64,000 nucleotides of DNA from Cytobacillus oceanisediminis (GTDB lineage: Bacteria > Bacillota > Bacilli > Bacillales > Cytobacillaceae), in assembly GCF_022811925.1 (NCBI RefSeq), contig NZ_CP065511.1, positions 4,209,501-4,273,500 on the forward strand. The letters run 5' to 3'. Under the pieces are notes generated by a model, which saw nothing but the letters and a program-made list of their open reading frames with translations, was not told where the DNA came from and did not search any database. Positions 34,630 through 43,684 of the stretch are shown here, piece after piece. Both the position numbers and the translations under genes were made by a program. Position 1 is the first letter of the stretch, and each line of letters starts with the position of its first letter.

Positions 34630-35928
34630 TCATGAAATATCATCTTTTTCTTTTTTATTGCCCCTTCCAGGCCTGCTATGCAAAAAGTCTTTATTAAAGC
34701 TGGTATCAGTGCCAATTTTGGGGCGGGTCAATTTCATTTCCGAAAGTGCACCTGCATTGTCGATTATTTTAGTCCCATATTTCTTGCGCAAAAGATCCAT
34801 TGTCTGAAACAACGGCTCCTTTCTGGCATCTTTTTCAAAACTGAATAGATCCAGCTGTTTAACCGCCTGTTCGGGTTCGACAAGGTCTGTTCCTGTAATG
34901 CCAAGCAATCGTACTGCGTTTCCATTCCAATGTTTAATAAAAAGCTCTTTTGCCATTTGAAAAATTTCTTCATCCTGCTGAATCGGATTCTTCAGTTTGC
35001 GGCTTCTGGTAATCGTTTTTCGGTCCTTATACCTAATGGTAATCCCCAGAGAAACCGCCATTACCTTTTTCCTCTTCAGTCTGGAAGAAACCTGTGCAGC
35101 CAATTTTTCAAACACCTGAAGCAGCTCTCTTTGATTTGAAACATCCCTTGGGAGTGTAGTCGAATTCCCCACACTTTTAAATTCAGATGCCGATTCCGGA
35201 TCGACTTTTCTAAGATCTTGGCCATTAGCTTTTTGTTTGAGTCTAGGGCCATTGATGCCCAGGGCTGCTTTTAATATAATTTCATCCGCTTTTGCCAATT
35301 CGCCGATTGTGGCGATGTTGAGATTTCTCAGCTTTTCCCCGGTTTTCTCGCCGACTCCGTGCATTTCTTCCACTTGCATCGGCCATAAAATATGGGGTAC
35401 ATCTCTTTTTCTGAGAACTGTAATCCCCATCGGTTTTTTCATGTCAGAAGCCATCTTGGCTAGAAATTTGTTGGGTGCAACACCGATGCTGCAGGGCAAA
35501 TCAAGCTGCTGGAAAATCTGCTTCTGTATCGTCTCAGCAATTTCTATTGGGCTCCCAAACTCATAGCTGTCTGTAATGTCCACATATCCTTCATCAATGG
35601 ATACAGGTTCAACAAGGGTGGAATATTCGTGCAATATATCAAACATTCCCATAGAAGCTGCACGATATCTCTCAAAATTTGGTTTCATAATAATCAGCTG
35701 GGGACAGAGCTTTTTAGCCTCCCATAGAGGCATGGTGGTTTTTACCCCGAAGCTCCTTGCCTCATAGCTGCAAGTCACGATTATTCCGCGCCTCTCCTCC
35801 GGATTGCCTGCGATCGCTAAAGGCTTGCCCTTTAATGTGGGATCATAAGCCATCTCAACCGAAGCATAAAAACTATTCATATCAACATGGAGGATAACTC
35901 TCCCGTTTTTCGGATACATTTGCTTCAT
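34630..35928 (-). CDS. dinB: DNA polymerase IV (DinB)
   Basis: Y-family translesion polymerase of 432 aa. VILHVDMNSFYASVE and EPVSIDEGYVDIT hold the catalytic acids; GIGEK-like helix-hairpin-helix (GVGEKTGEKL) near 180; a little-finger domain follows, then a beta-clamp motif QLDLF near 365. Start ATG 35928 has GGGAAGTG upstream; ATG 35952 is possible but weaker. No LexA box seen upstream, unlike the other Y-family gene here. Matches B. subtilis YqjH. Confidence 0.93.
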   Translation of the reverse strand: MKQMYPKNGRVILHVDMNSFYASVEMAYDPTLKGKPLAIAGNPEERRGIIVTCSYEARSFGVKTTMPLWEAKKLCPQLIIMKPNFERYRAASMGMFDILHEYSTLVEPVSIDEGYVDITDSYEFGSPIEIAETIQKQIFQQLDLPCSIGVAPNKFLAKMASDMKKPMGITVLRKRDVPHILWPMQVEEMHGVGEKTGEKLRNLNIATIGELAKADEIILKAALGINGPRLKQKANGQDLRKVDPESASEFKSVGNSTTLPRDVSNQRELLQVFEKLAAQVSSRLKRKKVMAVSLGITIRYKDRKTITRSRKLKNPIQQDEEIFQMAKELFIKHWNGNAVRLLGITGTDLVEPEQAVKQLDLFSFEKDARKEPLFQTMDLLRKKYGTKIIDNAGALSEMKLTRPKIGTDTSFNKDFLHSRPGRGNKKEKDDIS

Positions 35929-36008
35929 GCCGGCACTTCCCTGTAAAATCATTCACTTCTATTTTAGCAGATATTCTTCTTTTCTTTTATTAGGAGGATT
36001 ATAAAAGC

Positions 36009-36038
36009 AAAAACAGAGAATCTTGCTCCTCTGTTTTT
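36009..36038 (-). terminator. Terminator after the CheW-like gene
   Basis: AAAAACAGAG/CTCTGTTTTT 10-bp stem, followed by TTGCTTTTAT on the minus strand, 12 nt beyond the stop. Confidence 0.85.
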
Positions 36039-36049
36039 GAATTCGCCCG

Positions 36050-36526
36050 CTATGCTGTTGTTTTCTGCGTTTTCATATATTCTTTTATTTCCCTTATTCC
36101 TTCCAGGGATTCCACCAGCTTTGCAGGGTCGATTATGGTTATCAGCCTACTTTCGATATTGGCTACCCCTGTAAAATAATTGGTTTTTTGATAGGCAATC
36201 ATACCTGGCTGTTTCAGGCAGTCTGCTGGAATATCTAAAATTTCCTTGGCTTCAGTCACTAGCACTGCGAATGATAGCTCGTCTGTCTGCAGCACAATCA
36301 CTCTTGCTGAGTCGCTATCGGGCAGTGTCCGGCTGTAAAGAATTTCTTCAAAATCAACAACGGGAATTAGTTCTCCCCTGACTTTAACAATTCCTCTTAC
36401 ATGCCTAGGCAAATGAGGAATCGGTGTAATGCCTTCCATTTTCTCAATGGATATAACAAAAGGAATGGGCGTGGCATATTCCTCATTTCCAACCCGGAAT
36501 ACGACGGCTTTATTATTTTCAATCAT
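36050..36526 (-). CDS. Stand-alone CheW-domain protein
   Basis: 158-residue protein made of one CheW (SH3-like adaptor) domain: AVVFRVGNEEYATPI, IEKMEGITPIPHLPRHVRGIVKVRGELIPVVDF and a C-terminal helix. CheW couples chemoreceptors to CheA kinase. There is no receiver domain (so not CheV) and no other chemotaxis gene nearby, so it is an orphan adaptor, monocistronic with its own terminator. GAGGGGGA lies before ATG. I recall no gene like it here in B. subtilis. Confidence 0.85.
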   Translation of the reverse strand: MIENNKAVVFRVGNEEYATPIPFVISIEKMEGITPIPHLPRHVRGIVKVRGELIPVVDFEEILYSRTLPDSDSARVIVLQTDELSFAVLVTEAKEILDIPADCLKQPGMIAYQKTNYFTGVANIESRLITIIDPAKLVESLEGIREIKEYMKTQKTTA

Positions 36527-36624
36527 TCCATATCCCCCTCGGACAACACTTATGTATAAGACTAATATACCATAGCCATTATTTTCTAACTAGTGAGGAA
36601 ACTAATTGAATTCTGTAATATAAA

Positions 36625-36652
36625 AAAGAGAACCGCTTCGGGTTCCCTTTCT
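36625..36652 (-). terminator. Terminator after the tripeptidase gene
   Basis: AAAGAGAACC pairs with GGTTC-CTTT around GCTTC, with a T-rich minus-strand flank, shortly past the stop. Confidence 0.75.
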
Positions 36653-36665
36653 TTAAGCTTAGACT

Positions 36666-37778
36666 TTAGACTTCTACGATAATGGCAATGACCATTTCAG
36701 CCAGTTTATTTAATTCTTCAATAGGCATGCGCTCATTGGTTGTATGAATTTCTTCGTAGCCAACAGCAAGGTTGACTGTTGGTATGCCTAAACCGGCAAT
36801 AACGTTCGCATCACTTCCGCCGCCACTGTGAAGAAGCTCGGAGCTTCGGCCAATCTTTGCAGCCGCTTTGCGGGCTACTTCAACGACATGGTCGCCTTCG
36901 CCAAATTTAAAGCCAGGGTACATAACCTGAACATCCACTTCAGCTTTGCCCCCCATTTCTTCGGCAGCACTTTCAAAAGCTTCTTTCATTTTAGCAACCT
37001 GCTGTTCCATTTTTTCAGGAATTAATGAACGTGCTTCTGCTAAAATATCAACATGATCACACACGATATTCGTCTGCTGTCCGCCTTCAAAACGGCCAAT
37101 GTTAGCCGTTGTTTCTTCATCAATACGGCCCAGCGGCATTCTTGAGATCGCTTTCGCTGCCATAGTGATAGCCGAAATGCCTTTCTCAGGGGCTACACCG
37201 GCATGTGCTGTTTTCCCTAGAATAGCAGCTTTAACTTTAGCTTGTGTCGGGGCGGCAACGATAATATTTCCGACTTTGCCGTCACTGTCCAGTGCGTAGC
37301 CAAACTTCGCTTTAACAAGTGAAGGGTCGAGAACCTTCGCTCCGACCAGTCCGGATTCTTCCCCAACTGTGATAATGAACTGGATAGTTCCATGAGCAAT
37401 ATTCTGCTCTTTCAGGACTTTAACAACTTCAAGCATAACGGCAAGTCCTGCCTTGTCGTCGGCACCCAGGATCGTTGTTCCATCGGTTACAACATAGCCG
37501 TCCTTGATGGAAGGTTTAATTCCTTTTCCAGGAACAACCGTATCCATGTGGGAAGTGAAATAAATTATATCTGTTCCTTCTTTGGTTCCTTGAAGAGTGC
37601 AGATGAGGTTGCCTGCACCGTGTCCGGTCTGTGCAGTTGTATCGTCTTCATATACCTCAACCCCAAGATCCCTGAATTTTTTCTTCAGCACTTTTGCAAT
37701 TTGAGCTTCATACTTTGTTTCAGAATCAATTTGCACCAGTTCCAGAAATTCGTTTAATAACCGTTCCTCATTAATCAT
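36666..37778 (-). CDS. yqjE: M20 family peptidase, tripeptidase PepT-like (YqjE)
   Basis: Cytoplasmic di-zinc aminopeptidase of 370 aa. Metal ligands: His in FTSHMDTV (near 76), Asp in GADDKAGLAV (near 106), the general-base pair in VGEESGLVG (near 140), Asp in ALDSDG (near 163) and His near the C terminus (EIHTTNE). Lid domain insert about 185-285. Likely releases amino acids from short peptides. GAGG lies before ATG. Same position as B. subtilis yqjE. Confidence 0.9.
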   Translation of the reverse strand: MINEERLLNEFLELVQIDSETKYEAQIAKVLKKKFRDLGVEVYEDDTTAQTGHGAGNLICTLQGTKEGTDIIYFTSHMDTVVPGKGIKPSIKDGYVVTDGTTILGADDKAGLAVMLEVVKVLKEQNIAHGTIQFIITVGEESGLVGAKVLDPSLVKAKFGYALDSDGKVGNIIVAAPTQAKVKAAILGKTAHAGVAPEKGISAITMAAKAISRMPLGRIDEETTANIGRFEGGQQTNIVCDHVDILAEARSLIPEKMEQQVAKMKEAFESAAEEMGGKAEVDVQVMYPGFKFGEGDHVVEVARKAAAKIGRSSELLHSGGGSDANVIAGLGIPTVNLAVGYEEIHTTNERMPIEELNKLAEMVIAIIVEV

Positions 37779-37855
37779 TTATGTACAAACCTCCAAATTT
37801 AAGCTTACTAAGCAAGTATAACTCCAATATTTTGGCACAGCAAATCAGGAATCCA

Positions 37856-39406
37856 TTATAGCGGGATATTTCCATGCTTTTTATGAGGCCTGCTTTCTTT
37901 TTTATTGCGCAGCATTTCAAGTGCCTGAATGATCTTGATTCTGGTCTCGCGCGGATCGATGACATCATCCACCATGCCTCGGCTTGCCGCCACATATGGA
38001 TTGGCGAACTTTTCTCTGTATTCCTCGATTTTTTGTGCCCTGGTGGCCTCGGGATCTTCACTATTCTGGATTTCCCTTGCAAAAATAATGTTGGCTGCAC
38101 CTTGAGGGCCCATTACGGCTACTTCCGCATTCGGCCAAGCAAATACAAGATCTGCGCCAATAGATTTACTGTTCAGGGCAACGTAGGCTCCTCCGAATGC
38201 TTTTCTTAAAATAACAGTAAGCTTTGGCACCGTTGCTTCTGAGTAAGCATAGAGTATTTTTGCGCCATGCCGGATGATTCCGCCATGCTCCTGTTTAACA
38301 CCTGGGAAAAAGCCTGTAACGTCCTCAAATGTAATAAGCGGAATATTAAAAGAATCACAGAACCGGATAAACCTTGAAGCCTTATCGGAAGAATCAATAT
38401 CAAGGCCTCCTGCCATTACCTTCGGCTGATTGCAGACAAGTCCCACCGTCTCACCCTTGATTCGGGCAAGCCCGACTACAATATTTTTAGCAAAGTCACG
38501 CTGTACCTCCATAAAAGTATCTTTATCCACTACCTGTTCAATGACTTTTCGGACGTCATATGGACGAAGGGCGTCAAAAGGAATGGCGTCTGTCAAATCC
38601 GGACGGTAATCATCGTCCTCATCACGTTCTGACATTGGCGGTTTTTCCTCATTATTCTGCGGTAGGTAGCTTAACAGACTTCGCACCTGCTCTATAACTT
38701 CCTCTTCGGACTCGCCTCTAAAGTGTGCGTTTCCGCTGATTGTGTTATGCACACGGGCACCGCCCAGATCCTCCGGTGAAATTTTCTCCCCAGTCACCGT
38801 TTCGATTACTTTTGGGCCTGTTATGAACATCTGGCTCGTTTTTTCCACCATGAAAACGAAATCCGTGATCGCTGGAGAATAAACCGCTCCGCCTGCACAA
38901 GGCCCCATAATGACAGAGATCTGCGGAATCACTCCTGAATAAATGGAATTCCGGTAGAAAATATGACCATATCCATCAAGGGAAACAACCCCTTCCTGAA
39001 TTCTGGCACCGCCGGAATCATTCAAGCCTACAAATGGAGCCCCATTTTCAGCCGCCAAATCCATTACATTGGCAATTTTTTTTGCATGCATTTCCCCCAG
39101 GGCGCCGCCAAAAACAGTAAAGTCCTGGGAAAATAAGAAGATAGGCCGGCCGTTGACCTTGCCATAACCAGTTACAACACCGTCGCCAGGGCCTTTTTGG
39201 TTTTCCAATCCAAAATCCGTGCTGCGGTGCTCAATAAATGGATTCAGCTCAACGAATGTGCCCGGGTCAACTAATAAATCGATTCGTTCACGGGCAGTCA
39301 GTTTTCCTTTTTCATGCTGTTTTTGTATACGCTCATCCCCGCCGCCCAGTTCGACTTCCCTGCGGCGGTCGTATAACTCATTTATTTTCTCATAGATGTC
39401 TGCCAT
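37856..39406 (-). CDS. yqjD: Acyl-CoA carboxylase beta (carboxyltransferase) subunit, propionyl-CoA type (YqjD)
   Basis: 516-residue carboxyltransferase with two crotonase-like halves: GGGDERIQKQHEKGKLTARERIDLL at the N terminus, GPCAGGAVYSPA and MFITGPKVI in the first half, KAFGGAYVALNSK and AEVAVMGPQGAANI in the second. Probably transfers CO2 from biotin to propionyl-CoA. No biotin carboxylase or carrier gene is in the window, so those must come from elsewhere. It follows the epimerase by 3 nt. Acetyl-CoA or methylcrotonyl-CoA are alternative substrates; the epimerase next door argues for propionyl-CoA. Confidence 0.88.
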   Translation of the reverse strand: MADIYEKINELYDRRREVELGGGDERIQKQHEKGKLTARERIDLLVDPGTFVELNPFIEHRSTDFGLENQKGPGDGVVTGYGKVNGRPIFLFSQDFTVFGGALGEMHAKKIANVMDLAAENGAPFVGLNDSGGARIQEGVVSLDGYGHIFYRNSIYSGVIPQISVIMGPCAGGAVYSPAITDFVFMVEKTSQMFITGPKVIETVTGEKISPEDLGGARVHNTISGNAHFRGESEEEVIEQVRSLLSYLPQNNEEKPPMSERDEDDDYRPDLTDAIPFDALRPYDVRKVIEQVVDKDTFMEVQRDFAKNIVVGLARIKGETVGLVCNQPKVMAGGLDIDSSDKASRFIRFCDSFNIPLITFEDVTGFFPGVKQEHGGIIRHGAKILYAYSEATVPKLTVILRKAFGGAYVALNSKSIGADLVFAWPNAEVAVMGPQGAANIIFAREIQNSEDPEATRAQKIEEYREKFANPYVAASRGMVDDVIDPRETRIKIIQALEMLRNKKESRPHKKHGNIPL

Positions 39407-39409
39407 GCT

Positions 39410-39820
39410 TTATTTCAATCCTTTCTTTTCACAGAATTCATATAAAATGCCGCCTGTTGATTTCGGGTGCATAAAGGCTACCTGGGCACCGCCAGCACCT
39501 ATCTTCGGTTCATCCTGCAGCATCCTGATGCCCTGTTCCTTCATTTGATTAATGCGTTCTTGTATGCTGTCAACACCTAATGCTACATGATGAAGACCTT
39601 CGCCTCGCTTCTCTATAAACTTGGCAATTGGGCTTTTTTCACTTGTCGGCTCCAGCAACTCAAGTTTCGTTTCCCCTGCTTTAATAAAAGCAACCTTTAC
39701 CCCTTGACTTTCCACTTCCTCAATTCCGAGAAATTCTAGCTGCAGTGTTTCAGTATAAAATGGAAGCGCTTCATCAAGAGACCTGACAGCAATACCTATA
39801 TGGTCCACCTTCTGGATCAT
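39410..39820 (-). CDS. mce: Methylmalonyl-CoA epimerase (YqjC)
   Basis: Inverts (S)- to (R)-methylmalonyl-CoA for the B12 mutase. 136-residue VOC-fold protein: VDHIGIAVRSLDEALPFY at the N terminus with a metal His, EGLHHVALGVD near 75 and a metal Glu in GILYEFCE. Length and motif order fit the epimerase family closely. AGGAGG precedes ATG. First gene of mce-yqjD; mutase genes are 6 kb away on the same strand. Confidence 0.92.
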   Translation of the reverse strand: MIQKVDHIGIAVRSLDEALPFYTETLQLEFLGIEEVESQGVKVAFIKAGETKLELLEPTSEKSPIAKFIEKRGEGLHHVALGVDSIQERINQMKEQGIRMLQDEPKIGAGGAQVAFMHPKSTGGILYEFCEKKGLK

Positions 39821-39999
39821 CTGTTTTCCTCCTCATGGATGTCGGATATTATCAATTTCCCGCAGAATGCGGGCATATTTTAAGACTATTATTTAAATAT
39901 TCGTTAAAAATGTCGAAAATCCTTTTAAAAATTGAGCGGTTGTTCAATTTGAAAATTCTTAGTAAAATAATAGTAAGAATTGGGACGAGGAGGAATAGA

Positions 40000-40095
40000 A
40001 TGTCAAATAAGAAATTGGCGAAAGTGATTGTATATTTAATGATATTTGCAATGCTCGCATCTACCCTCATTATGGGTATGTCGATGTTTTTATAA
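40000..40095 (+). CDS. prli42: Prli42, stressosome-associated membrane miniprotein (DUF4044)
   Basis: A 31-residue peptide: MSNKKLAKVIVYLMIFAMLA followed by a short hydrophobic end. It has the Prli42 layout of N-terminal lysines (positions 4, 5, 8) and one membrane helix. In Listeria, Prli42 tethers the stressosome protein RsbR to the membrane. AGGAGG lies 7 nt before ATG and a terminator follows. It diverges from the epimerase gene. Confidence 0.8.
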   Translation: MSNKKLAKVIVYLMIFAMLASTLIMGMSMFL

Positions 40096-40117
40096 AAGGA
40101 ACTCTGTAAATTTATTC

Positions 40118-40152
40118 AGCTGCTGCGGATGGCAATTCCGGGCAGCTTTTTT
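40118..40152 (+). terminator. Terminator after prli42
   Basis: AGCTGC..CGGA pairs with TCCG..GCAGCT, followed by six T. Confidence 0.85.
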
Positions 40153-40171
40153 CTGGCATGATTTTTTGTTT

Positions 40172-40449
40172 GGCTCTTTTCGTATAAATTGTTATTTTTC
40201 GCCTACCAATGTTTCCGTTGATTTCCGCTCCAGGTTGCTCGCTTCCGCGGGGCGGGCGGTGAGCCTCCTCGACGCTGCGCGTCTGCGGGGTCTCACCTGT
40301 CCCGCTACTCCCGCAGGACTTTGAATAAGCTTCCTTGAGTAAACACCGCACGAAGAAAATGCGAATGCATTTTCGAGGATATCGCACCTTCCACTACAAT
40401 CAACTCAGTTAATAATATACAAAAAGTAACAAACCTTGCGAAAAAAGCC
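40172..40449. mobile_element. MITE-like element, copy B (278 bp)
   Basis: Nearly identical to copy A at 6648-6927. Ends GGCTCTTTTCG and AAAAAAGCC, flanked by a perfect 8-bp duplication TTTTGTTT (40164-40171 and 40450-40457). The internal hairpin is GACGC-TGC-GCGTC (40271-40283). No transposase. It sits between the prli42 terminator and the end of the L,D-transpeptidase gene. The remaining 40458-40517 shows nothing. Confidence 0.85.
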
Positions 40450-40517
40450 TTTTGTTTTTTCTAACATATTTTAGAATTTATTTTACATCTAAAACACTTT
40501 CCAGTCTTCCAAGACAT

Positions 40518-40545
40518 TAAAAAACTGCATCCGTTCAGATGCAGC
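40518..40545 (-). terminator. Terminator after the L,D-transpeptidase gene
   Basis: CTGCATC/GATGCAG stem; the minus strand continues into six T. Confidence 0.8.
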
Positions 40546-40560
40546 TGCACATTCCTTCAA

Positions 40561-41085
40561 TTATCTTTTTTTTATTGCACCGTACTCTCTTCCAAGTTCT
40601 TCAAAGTTTTTAACTGAGGTAACTACTAAGATTTTTGTTCCAATCGGCACAAATTCATATAACGACTCGACTTCTTCATTCTGCAATCTTATACAGCCAT
40701 TGGAGACATATCTGCCGATGGACGATGGGTCGTTGGTTCCGTGAATGCCATAGATTCTTCCATCTGTATCCTCTGCATCAAATCCAATCCATCTTGTTCC
40801 GAGCGGATTACGAGGGTCCCCGCCTTTAATGTCCTTTTTTCTGTAGTAAGGGTCGGCTGCCTTTACAGTCACAGTAAAAAGTCCCTCAGGTGTAAGATCA
40901 TCCGTTTTCCCGGTTGCAGCTGTGATAACATTCTGCACATTATTATCTTGAATATACGCAACTTCATTAGTCCGTTTATTGACAATTAAAAATGGATCTC
41001 CAGGCAGAGGGTTGGGTCCCAAAGGCCAGATTGGGGAAAATGAAAAAAACATGATGGCCGCTGCAGCAAACTTCAGCATGATCAT
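40561..41085 (-). CDS. yqjB: L,D-transpeptidase, YkuD domain (YqjB-like)
   Basis: Exported peptidoglycan cross-linking or modifying enzyme of 174 aa. Signal peptide about residues 1-20, YkuD domain about 30-165 with the catalytic motif IHGTNDPSSIGRYVSNGCIRL (His and nucleophilic Cys). No LysM domain. Start ATG 41085 has GGAG 5 nt upstream. Putative L,D-transpeptidase YqjB is the equivalent in B. subtilis. Confidence 0.88.
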   Translation of the reverse strand: MIMLKFAAAAIMFFSFSPIWPLGPNPLPGDPFLIVNKRTNEVAYIQDNNVQNVITAATGKTDDLTPEGLFTVTVKAADPYYRKKDIKGGDPRNPLGTRWIGFDAEDTDGRIYGIHGTNDPSSIGRYVSNGCIRLQNEEVESLYEFVPIGTKILVVTSVKNFEELGREYGAIKKR

Positions 41086-41106
41086 TCACGCTCCAATTCC
41101 TTTTCC

Positions 41107-42099
41107 TTAGTTTGCTTCTGCTACCCGGTCTTGATTCATTTCCCTATCCTTTAATCCTATAAAAGAGCTTTTTATAATTAAATACTGTTCCATTTCTTTT
41201 ACGAAGTGAAGCAGCGCAGCCCGTGCCTCAAATTCCTCTCTTGTCTTGGGGAGCTCCATATTTTCAAAAGAAACCCTCATTCGGTATAATTTCTCCAGAA
41301 ATTGAATGGCCGTATTCCCTGGATGAATGTGGTCCGATAACTCCTCAATAAAATCAGCAATCATCTCCCCCTGTTCAACAGGCAGTGCAATGGACGTTAC
41401 ACTTGGAAGAACACGCTCAATAATCTCAAATTGTTTTTCCCTCATTTTAAAATAGTGATAATATAAATTATCATTCCTTCGGAAATGGTTTTCGACATCT
41501 CTGAAAGCCAATGTTTTTGCCTTATCGATCAATTCCATCGTTTCAGTGATTTCTCTGCCATCCCAGCTGCTTTCATGTGTGCGCAAATACTTCACGATTT
41601 CATCAAAGATTATCTTAAAGTTATCTTCTATCTCGAGCCTATACTCCTTAAGCTTCGATTCCAGACTGGGCATATAGAGGTTTGCGATGAGCGCCACACC
41701 AATACCCACAGTAATAATGCCCAGTTCATTCAGCAGGAGTTCCTTTGAAACTTCCCCTGCAGAATAAATATGCAGAATAATAACGGAGCTTGTCACTATC
41801 CCATCACTGGCCTTTACCATGACAGCTGCGGGGATAAAAAACAAAAGCAGCAGTCCAATTACAAGCGGATGGTAGGCAATCCCCTCAAAAAACAAGGAAG
41901 AAAACACCATTGCCATTAAGCAGGCAAAAAAACGGTCCCATGAAGCGCGCAGAGATTTTTTCTTCGTTACTTTTATGCATAAAATAGTTAATATTCCTGC
42001 AGAGACAAAATTATCAAGCTGCAGCATTTGTGCAATCATGATGCTAATGGAAGTTCCCACGGCAGTCTTGATTGTCCGGTAGCCAATTCTGTACTTCAT
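41107..42099 (-). CDS. yqjA: YqjA-like membrane protein, aromatic acid exporter (DUF939) family
   Basis: 330 aa: N-terminal half with about four to five membrane helices (residues 10-145), then a long charged, helical cytoplasmic domain (150-330). This is the ArAE-type half-fusaric-acid-exporter layout. Substrate not known. ATG follows AGGAG by 8 nt; the L,D-transpeptidase gene follows 21 nt downstream, so probably co-transcribed. Confidence 0.85.
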   Translation of the reverse strand: MKYRIGYRTIKTAVGTSISIMIAQMLQLDNFVSAGILTILCIKVTKKKSLRASWDRFFACLMAMVFSSLFFEGIAYHPLVIGLLLLFFIPAAVMVKASDGIVTSSVIILHIYSAGEVSKELLLNELGIITVGIGVALIANLYMPSLESKLKEYRLEIEDNFKIIFDEIVKYLRTHESSWDGREITETMELIDKAKTLAFRDVENHFRRNDNLYYHYFKMREKQFEIIERVLPSVTSIALPVEQGEMIADFIEELSDHIHPGNTAIQFLEKLYRMRVSFENMELPKTREEFEARAALLHFVKEMEQYLIIKSSFIGLKDREMNQDRVAEAN

Positions 42100-42164
42100 T
42101 TAGTCAAACTCCTATATTCATTTGCCCCACCAAATTTAAAGAAGGCTGTTAGTTTTGAGAAAAG

Positions 42165-42198
42165 CGAAAGAGAAGATGATCCTTTTGATCATCTTCTC
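42165..42198 (-). terminator. Terminator after the artPQR-type operon
   Basis: Perfect 11-bp stem AGAAGATGATC/GATCATCTTCT, then T-rich minus-strand DNA, close to the artR stop. Confidence 0.88.
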
Positions 42199-42214
42199 CT
42201 ACAGCATATATCGA

Positions 42215-42937
42215 TTATAGCATTTTTTGCAAGAAATCCCTTGCACGTTCACTCTTAGGATTAGAAAAAAATTCTTTAGGTGAAGAATCCTCTACAAGCA
42301 CGCCGCCATCCAGGAAAAGCACCCTGTCTGCCACTTCACGGGCAAATCCCATTTCATGGGTTACAATTGCCATTGTCATGCCTGTATGGGCTAAATTTTT
42401 CATAACGTCCAGCACTTCTTTCACCATTTCCGGGTCAAGAGCGGATGTCGGTTCATCAAACAGCATGACATCAGGCTCCATAGCAAGAGCTCTGGCAATC
42501 GCAACCCTTTGCTTCTGTCCCCCGGATAACCGATTTGGATATTCGTATGCTTTGGCTGATAATCCGACCTTCTCCAAAAGCTCGAGCCCTGTTTTCTCAG
42601 CTTCCGATTTCGAAACTCCCTTAACCTTCATTGGTGCATAGGTCAGGTTTTGCAGGACCGTTTTGTGCGGAAATAAATGAAAATGCTGAAAAACCATTCC
42701 CACATTTTGGCGCACTTTCATAATGTTCGTGCTCTTATCCGTAATGTCCTGCCCGTTAATCATGATCCTGCCGTCTGTAGGCACTTCCAGGAGATTGATG
42801 CAGCGCAGCAATGTTGACTTGCCGGAACCGGATGGACCAATAATAGCTACTACTTCGCCATCTTGAATACTGGTTGAAATACCTTTAAGAACTTCAAGTT
42901 TACCGAAATGTTTATGCAAATTTTCCACTTTAATCAC
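42215..42937 (-). CDS. artR: Amino-acid ABC transporter ATPase, arginine type
   Basis: 240-residue polar-amino-acid importer ATPase: Walker [10 protein letters not shown] (residues 33-41), Q-loop in MVFQHF, signature LSGGQKQR near 134, Walker [15 protein letters not shown] near 155, switch His in IVTHEM. Start is GTG 42937, overlapping the permease stop by 8 nt, so translation is coupled. Arginine is suggested by the B. subtilis counterpart (YqiZ) and an ARG box upstream of the operon. Confidence 0.9.
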   Translation of the reverse strand: MIKVENLHKHFGKLEVLKGISTSIQDGEVVAIIGPSGSGKSTLLRCINLLEVPTDGRIMINGQDITDKSTNIMKVRQNVGMVFQHFHLFPHKTVLQNLTYAPMKVKGVSKSEAEKTGLELLEKVGLSAKAYEYPNRLSGGQKQRVAIARALAMEPDVMLFDEPTSALDPEMVKEVLDVMKNLAHTGMTMAIVTHEMGFAREVADRVLFLDGGVLVEDSSPKEFFSNPKSERARDFLQKML

Positions 42938-43589
42938 TGCGTCTCATTCTCCTTTCGATCCTTTTTCCAAGCACAGTCAGGATCATTACCATAATGTAAT
43001 AGATAAGCCCGGCAATCAAGATTGGTTCGAAGTATGAAAACTTTTCGCCTCCCACGATGTAAGCCCGGCGCATCACGTCTGTAACCCCAATAACCGTTAC
43101 GATTGCAGACTCTTTTGTTAGGGTAATAAACTCGTTCATCAAAGCAGGCAAGATGTTTTTCATCGCCTGCGGGAGAATGATATCCATCATGGCCGGCCTA
43201 TATGGGACACCTAAAGCCATGGCCGCTTCACTTTGGCCCTTATCCACAGCCAGGATGCCGGCCCGGATAATCTCCGAAATATAGGCTGCTGAGTTTAGTC
43301 CAAAAGACAAGACGGCAGCTGTTGATGGATCAATTTTATACCCGATCAGCTGGGGCGACCCATAATAAATGAGCATCAGCTGAAGAACAAGAGGTGTTCC
43401 TCTAAAAACGGATGTATAGGCATCTGCAATCCACCCGAGAAGTTTAAATCTGCTGATTTTAAAGAATGATAGAATAATGCCTAAGACAAAACCTAGTATG
43501 CCTGCCATAGAAACTATTTGAAGCGTGACGCCAATGCCTTTTAGTATATATGGAAGGGAGGGAATGAACTGCTGAAAATCCAGATTCAC
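42930..43589 (-). CDS. artQ: Amino-acid ABC transporter permease, arginine type
   Basis: 219-residue membrane subunit with five predicted helices and the EAA loop ([26 protein letters not shown]) that contacts the ATPase. Start GTG 43589 behind GAGAGG. Middle gene of the operon; separated from the binding-protein gene by 95 nt that hold a strong hairpin. Confidence 0.9.
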   Translation of the reverse strand: MNLDFQQFIPSLPYILKGIGVTLQIVSMAGILGFVLGIILSFFKISRFKLLGWIADAYTSVFRGTPLVLQLMLIYYGSPQLIGYKIDPSTAAVLSFGLNSAAYISEIIRAGILAVDKGQSEAAMALGVPYRPAMMDIILPQAMKNILPALMNEFITLTKESAIVTVIGVTDVMRRAYIVGGEKFSYFEPILIAGLIYYIMVMILTVLGKRIERRMRRSD

Positions 43590-43640
43590 TATCTTTCCAT
43601 CCTCTCTATAAGTAGTTTATTAGTTTCCGGGAAGAATAAA

Positions 43641-43669
43641 GCGTCCAAAGGAAAATATGCCTTGGACGC
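43641..43669 (-). terminator. Intercistronic hairpin between artP and artQ
   Basis: GCGTCCAA/TTGGACGC with an extra GG/CC pair. On the minus strand it continues TTTATTCTTCC, a weak T-run, so partial termination or 3'-end protection would give more binding protein than permease, as is common in such operons. Confidence 0.65.
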
Positions 43670-43684
43670 CAATTCCCAGCGGAA

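Noticed and set aside
40112..40387. 91-codon minus-strand ORF over copy B
   Set aside because: Same chance translation as in copy A; no ribosome site and it crosses the element boundary.
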